From Pseudomonas mohnii (GTDB lineage: Bacteria; Pseudomonadota; Gammaproteobacteria; Pseudomonadales; Pseudomonadaceae), in contig NZ_FNRV01000001.1 of NCBI RefSeq assembly GCF_900105115.1, positions 1,612,001 through 1,676,000 on the forward strand: DNA of 64,000 nucleotides, given 5' to 3'. Position numbers and translations under genes: made by a program. A model generated the notes under the pieces. The model made no database searches. It was not told the origin of the DNA and was given only the letters and a program-made list of their open reading frames with translations. Shown in pieces: positions 61,043 through 64,000 of this stretch (within the stretch, counting starts at the first letter, position 1; every line of letters starts with the position of its first letter).

Positions 61043-62094
61043 GCCGGACGATCCGCCACCGCTGCCTCGGCGAACGTCGCCATCTGCCCGTGCAGGTCGC
61101 AGGCCAGGCGCAGCAATGGCACGGCCAGCGCAGCGCCGCTGCCCTCGCCCAGACGCAAGCCGAGGTCGAGCAAGGGTTCGGCACTCAAGGTTTCCAGCAC
61201 ATGGCGGTGCCCCGGCTCGGCACCGCGATGGCCGAACAGCAGCCACTGTCGGCACTCGGGATTCAAGCGCACCGCGACCAGCGTCGCGACGCTGCAAATG
61301 AAACCGTCCACCAGCACCGCAATGCCTTCCTGGGCGCAGGCCAGGTAAGCCCCCACCAGTGCCGCAATTTCAAAACCGCCGAGGTTGAACAGGGTCTGCA
61401 ACGCATCGCCACGCTGAGCCCCGTGCAGCGCCAGCGCGCGCTCGATCACTTGTGCTTTATGGCTGACGCCTGCGGCATTCAAACCGGTGCCCGGCCCGGC
61501 CAGATGTACGACCGGACACTCCAGCAATGCGCACGCCAGGGCGCTGGCCGCCGTGGTGTTGCCAATGCCCATTTCGCCACCGATGAATAGCTGAGCGCCC
61601 GAGGCGAGCGCGCGCTGCACGCTGTCGCGACCCGCCTGCAGAGCACGCTCACCTTGCGCCTGTGTCATCGCCGGACCTTGCACAAAATTCGCGGTCCCCG
61701 GACCGATGTTCAGATGACGCACACCCGGCAGGTTCAATGCCGGCGTCACCGTCCCCAGGTCCACCACTTCGAGGCAAGCCCCCAACTGCCGCGCCAGCAC
61801 GCTGATCGCTGCACCGCCGGTGACGAAGTTGTGCAGCATCTGCCCGGTGACTTCCTGGGGAAATGCCGACACGCCTTCAGCCACCACGCCATGGTCACCG
61901 GCAAAAATAGTGATCCACAGCTGATCCAGGCTTGGCTTGATCTGCCCTTGCAAGCCCGCCAATTGCACCGCCACCGCTTCGAGCTGGCCAAGCGAACCGG
62001 CCGGTTTGGTCAGTTGCTGTTGCCGGGCTTGCGCCTGCTCGAGCACATCGAGATCGATCGGCTTGCACGGGTTCAGCCACCAGGATTGGGTCAT
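61039..62094 (-). CDS. cobT: Nicotinate-nucleotide:dimethylbenzimidazole phosphoribosyltransferase
   Basis: A 351-residue Cob[29 protein letters not shown] near residue 55 and the [15 protein letters not shown] glycine-rich loop near residue 175 are characteristic; the catalytic Glu lies in [12 protein letters not shown] near 315. It makes alpha-ribazole phosphate, the lower-ligand precursor of B12. It overlaps cobU and cobC by 4 bp each, so translation is coupled through the operon. Some Pseudomonas literature calls it cobU. Confidence 0.95.
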   Translation of the reverse strand: MTQSWWLNPCKPIDLDVLEQAQARQQQLTKPAGSLGQLEAVAVQLAGLQGQIKPSLDQLWITIFAGDHGVVAEGVSAFPQEVTGQMLHNFVTGGAAISVLARQLGACLEVVDLGTVTPALNLPGVRHLNIGPGTANFVQGPAMTQAQGERALQAGRDSVQRALASGAQLFIGGEMGIGNTTAASALACALLECPVVHLAGPGTGLNAAGVSHKAQVIERALALHGAQRGDALQTLFNLGGFEIAALVGAYLACAQEGIAVLVDGFICSVATLVAVRLNPECRQWLLFGHRGAEPGHRHVLETLSAEPLLDLGLRLGEGSGAALAVPLLRLACDLHGQMATFAEAAVADRPA

Positions 62095-62618
62095 AACGCA
62101 GTACCTTTCAAAGTCAGGGGCAGGCCGGCGACGGTCAGGATGACTCGCTGACAACGCTCGGCCAGAGCTTGATGCAGCCAACCGGCCTCATCGACATAGC
62201 GGCGAGTCAATTCGCCCAGCGGCACGACACCCATTCCGGTCTCGTTGCTGACAAAAATGATTTCACCCGGCAGCGACGCCAGGCACTCCAGCAGGGCATC
62301 GCGCTCGGCGCTCAGGCGTTGCGCATCGTCGAGCATCAGCAGATTGGTCAGCCACAGGGTCAGGCAATCCACCAACAGGCAGCGTTCGGCACTGGCGGTT
62401 TCGCGCAGGACGCGGGCCAATTCCAGCGGCTCTTCGATCAACGCCCATTCGGCCGGACGACGGGCACGGTGATGGGCGACCCGCTGGCTCATTTCACCGT
62501 CCAGCGGCTGGCTGGTGGCGATGTAAGTCACTTGCAATTGGCCGTCTGAGGCGAGTTTTTCAGCCAGACGACTTTTGCCGGAGCGGGCGCCGCCGAGGAT
62601 CAGTTGGAGCATGTTCAT
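62091..62618 (-). CDS. cobU: Adenosylcobinamide kinase/guanylyltransferase
   Basis: A 175-residue bifunctional enzyme (CobU, also CobP). The P-loop GGARSGKS is at residues 9-16. [13 protein letters not shown] near residue 45 carries the His that becomes guanylylated, and [11 protein letters not shown] near 125 follows. It phosphorylates adenosylcobinamide and transfers GMP. It overlaps cobT by 4 bp (ATGA). A REP pair separates it from cobQ. Confidence 0.95.
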   Translation of the reverse strand: MNMLQLILGGARSGKSRLAEKLASDGQLQVTYIATSQPLDGEMSQRVAHHRARRPAEWALIEEPLELARVLRETASAERCLLVDCLTLWLTNLLMLDDAQRLSAERDALLECLASLPGEIIFVSNETGMGVVPLGELTRRYVDEAGWLHQALAERCQRVILTVAGLPLTLKGTAL

Positions 62619-62650
62619 AACCTTTTATTTGGCGGTGTAGCGACAGGCCT

Positions 62651-62744
62651 CATCGCGGGCAAGCCCGCTCCCACAGGTACTGCGTGCAGACCAAAAAATC
62701 GGTAGACAGCCCCGATCCTTGTGGGAGCGGGCTTGCCCGCGATG
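62651..62744. repeat. REP pair between cobQ and cobU
   Basis: Inverted doublet of the GCGGGC-type REP within the cob operon, before the cobU ribosome-binding region. Confidence 0.9.
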
Positions 62745-62761
62745 GGGCCTGCACAGTCACT

Positions 62762-64000
62762 TCAAATCCCACAGAGCTCACGCAGCAGCCCGGTATCCAG
62801 ATGCGTCTCCACCAGATCCGCCAGCCGCTCGATATCCCGCTCGCGCAATCCGTGGTAATCCACGTCCTGCACAGCCTGCAAACCCGCCCAACGCAACAGG
62901 GCGCTGCACGCTGCCGGGGATTCGAACAGACCGTGCAGATAGGTGCCGAAAATCTGCCCATCGACACTTTGCGCACCGTCGCAGCGTCCGTCATCGAGCA
63001 GTACGGCGGCGTTCTCCAGCGCCGGCCCGGTGGTGACGCCGGCATGGATTTCATAGCCGCCGACTTCAGCATTCTCCAGCGCCAGACGCCCGCGCACATT
63101 GCGCAGCTGCTTGTGTTCTTCGAGTCGGGTTTCAAACGCCAACAACCCCAGCCCGGCGCTGGACCCCGGAACGCCTTCCAGGCCCAGCGGATCGTGCACC
63201 TGCTCGCCGAGCATTTGCAGACCGCCGCAGATGCCCAGCACTTTGCCGCCGTAGCGCAGGTGCCGTGAGATCGCGATTTCCCAACCGTTGGCGCGCAGAT
63301 ACGCCAGGTCGTCGCGCACGCTTTTCGAGCCGGGAAGGATGATCAGATCGGCTGGCGGAATCGCCTGGCCGGGACCGACGAATTGCAGGTCGACTTGCGG
63401 GTGCAGGCGCAACGGGTCGAAATCGGTGTGGTTGCTGATGCGCGGCAGCACCGGCACCACCACTTTCAAAACCTGATCGGCCTTGTCGGTCTGGCGCTGA
63501 TCGATGCCGTCTTCGGCCTCCAGATGCAAATCCAGCACGTACGGCAGCACGCCGATCACTGGCTTGCCGGTACGCTGTTCCAGCCAATCGAGGCCGGGTT
63601 GCAGCAAGGCGATATCGCCGCGAAAACGATTGATGATGAAGCCTTTGACCCGCGCCTGTTCACTGGGCGACAGCAGCTCGAGCGTGCCCACCAGATGCGC
63701 GAACACCCCGCCACGATTGATGTCGGCGATCAGCAGCACCGGACAATCCACCGCCTCGGCGAAGCCCATATTGGCGATGTCCCCAGCACGCAGGTTGATC
63801 TCCGCTGGCGACCCCGCACCTTCGACCATCACCACCGGATACGCCGCACTCAACCGCGCGTGGGAAGCCAGCACCGCTTGCATGGCGATGGCTTTGTAGT
63901 CGTGATAGGCGACGGCGTTCATGGTTGTGACGGCGCGACCATGGATGATCACCTGAGCGCCGGTATCGCTGTTGGGTTTGAGCAGCACCGGGTTCATATC
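62762..64000 (-). CDS. cobQ: Cobyric acid synthase CobQ (5' end outside window)
   Basis: The last 413 codons of CobQ, an amidotransferase that adds four amide groups to adenosylcobyrinic a,c-diamide. [12 protein letters not shown] and [20 protein letters not shown] belong to the ATP-dependent synthase half. The glutaminase half has [11 protein letters not shown] with the catalytic Cys and [10 protein letters not shown] with the His. The protein start, expected around 75 residues earlier with the P-loop, lies outside the right edge. It is the first visible gene of the cob operon. Confidence 0.97.
   Translation of the reverse strand, partial: DMNPVLLKPNSDTGAQVIIHGRAVTTMNAVAYHDYKAIAMQAVLASHARLSAAYPVVMVEGAGSPAEINLRAGDIANMGFAEAVDCPVLLIADINRGGVFAHLVGTLELLSPSEQARVKGFIINRFRGDIALLQPGLDWLEQRTGKPVIGVLPYVLDLHLEAEDGIDQRQTDKADQVLKVVVPVLPRISNHTDFDPLRLHPQVDLQFVGPGQAIPPADLIILPGSKSVRDDLAYLRANGWEIAISRHLRYGGKVLGICGGLQMLGEQVHDPLGLEGVPGSSAGLGLLAFETRLEEHKQLRNVRGRLALENAEVGGYEIHAGVTTGPALENAAVLLDDGRCDGAQSVDGQIFGTYLHGLFESPAACSALLRWAGLQAVQDVDYHGLRERDIERLADLVETHLDTGLLRELCGI

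Noticed and set aside
61043..61297. N-terminal extension of cobC across cobT
   Set aside because: It runs in an alternate frame of cobT; the ATGA overlap at 61042 is the usual operon start.

Overview
The window is GC-rich, densely packed chromosomal DNA. Its gene content, REP-family palindromes and protein sequences point to a fluorescent Pseudomonas (P. fluorescens group). From memory, the stretch from lpxL-minCDE through the hybrid kinase keeps the order seen around PA3242-PA3271 of P. aeruginosa PAO1, so most of it is core chromosome. I see no phage, insertion sequence, integrase or CRISPR array.

Region 1 (0-12 kb) is a purine/urate breakdown island: an AzgA-type purine permease, 5-hydroxyisourate hydrolase (uraH), allantoinase (puuE), OHCU decarboxylase (uraD), allantoicase (alc), ureidoglycolate lyase (allA), a membrane urate oxidase with a C-terminal cytochrome c (puuD), an NCS2 urate/xanthine permease and two tandem Tsx-like outer-membrane channels. 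The first channel is cut by an in-frame amber codon. Together these genes would take up purines and convert urate to glyoxylate and urea. The 10-bp palindrome TTGTAYACAA occurs upstream of the purine permease and twice in the uraH/puuE gap, and suggests a GntR-type regulator encoded elsewhere.

Region 2 (12-22 kb) holds a patatin-like phospholipase, lpxL/htrB, the minCDE division-site operon, rluA, an M18 aminopeptidase, a 58-residue membrane microprotein and a large MscS-type channel. Region 3 (21-28 kb) is a self-contained uptake locus: a HutC-type GntR regulator diverges from a binding protein, a cytoplasmic alkaline-phosphatase-superfamily hydrolase, two permeases, an ATPase and then a HAD phosphatase. 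A sigma54-like promoter and two related operators lie between the divergent genes. A phosphonate or phosphoester substrate is the best guess. It is my main candidate for an under-described system.

Region 4 (28-48 kb) holds a quinone oxidoreductase, the Prc protease, an EAL-CBS-GGDEF protein, small regulatory proteins, an FKBP lipoprotein, a membrane-anchored dihaem cytochrome paired with a catalase-fold protein, two tRNA-Val/tRNA-Asp cassettes, rdgC, a BASS transporter, an SMR exporter under a clear guanidine-II riboswitch, an MFS-PlsC fusion, a TDT transporter, a cupin and an MFS/TetR pair.

Region 5 (48-64 kb) holds a solute-symporter hybrid histidine kinase, rmuC, about 1 kb without a convincing gene (but with a nested RNA fold and a U-run), two uncharacterised small proteins, a FadL channel, a secreted glutathione peroxidase, a MarR-controlled MFS gene with a coupled 40-residue microprotein, and the cobalamin operon cobQ-cobU-cobT-cobC-cobS, whose first gene runs off the window. 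REP palindromes of three sequence types punctuate the gaps throughout.
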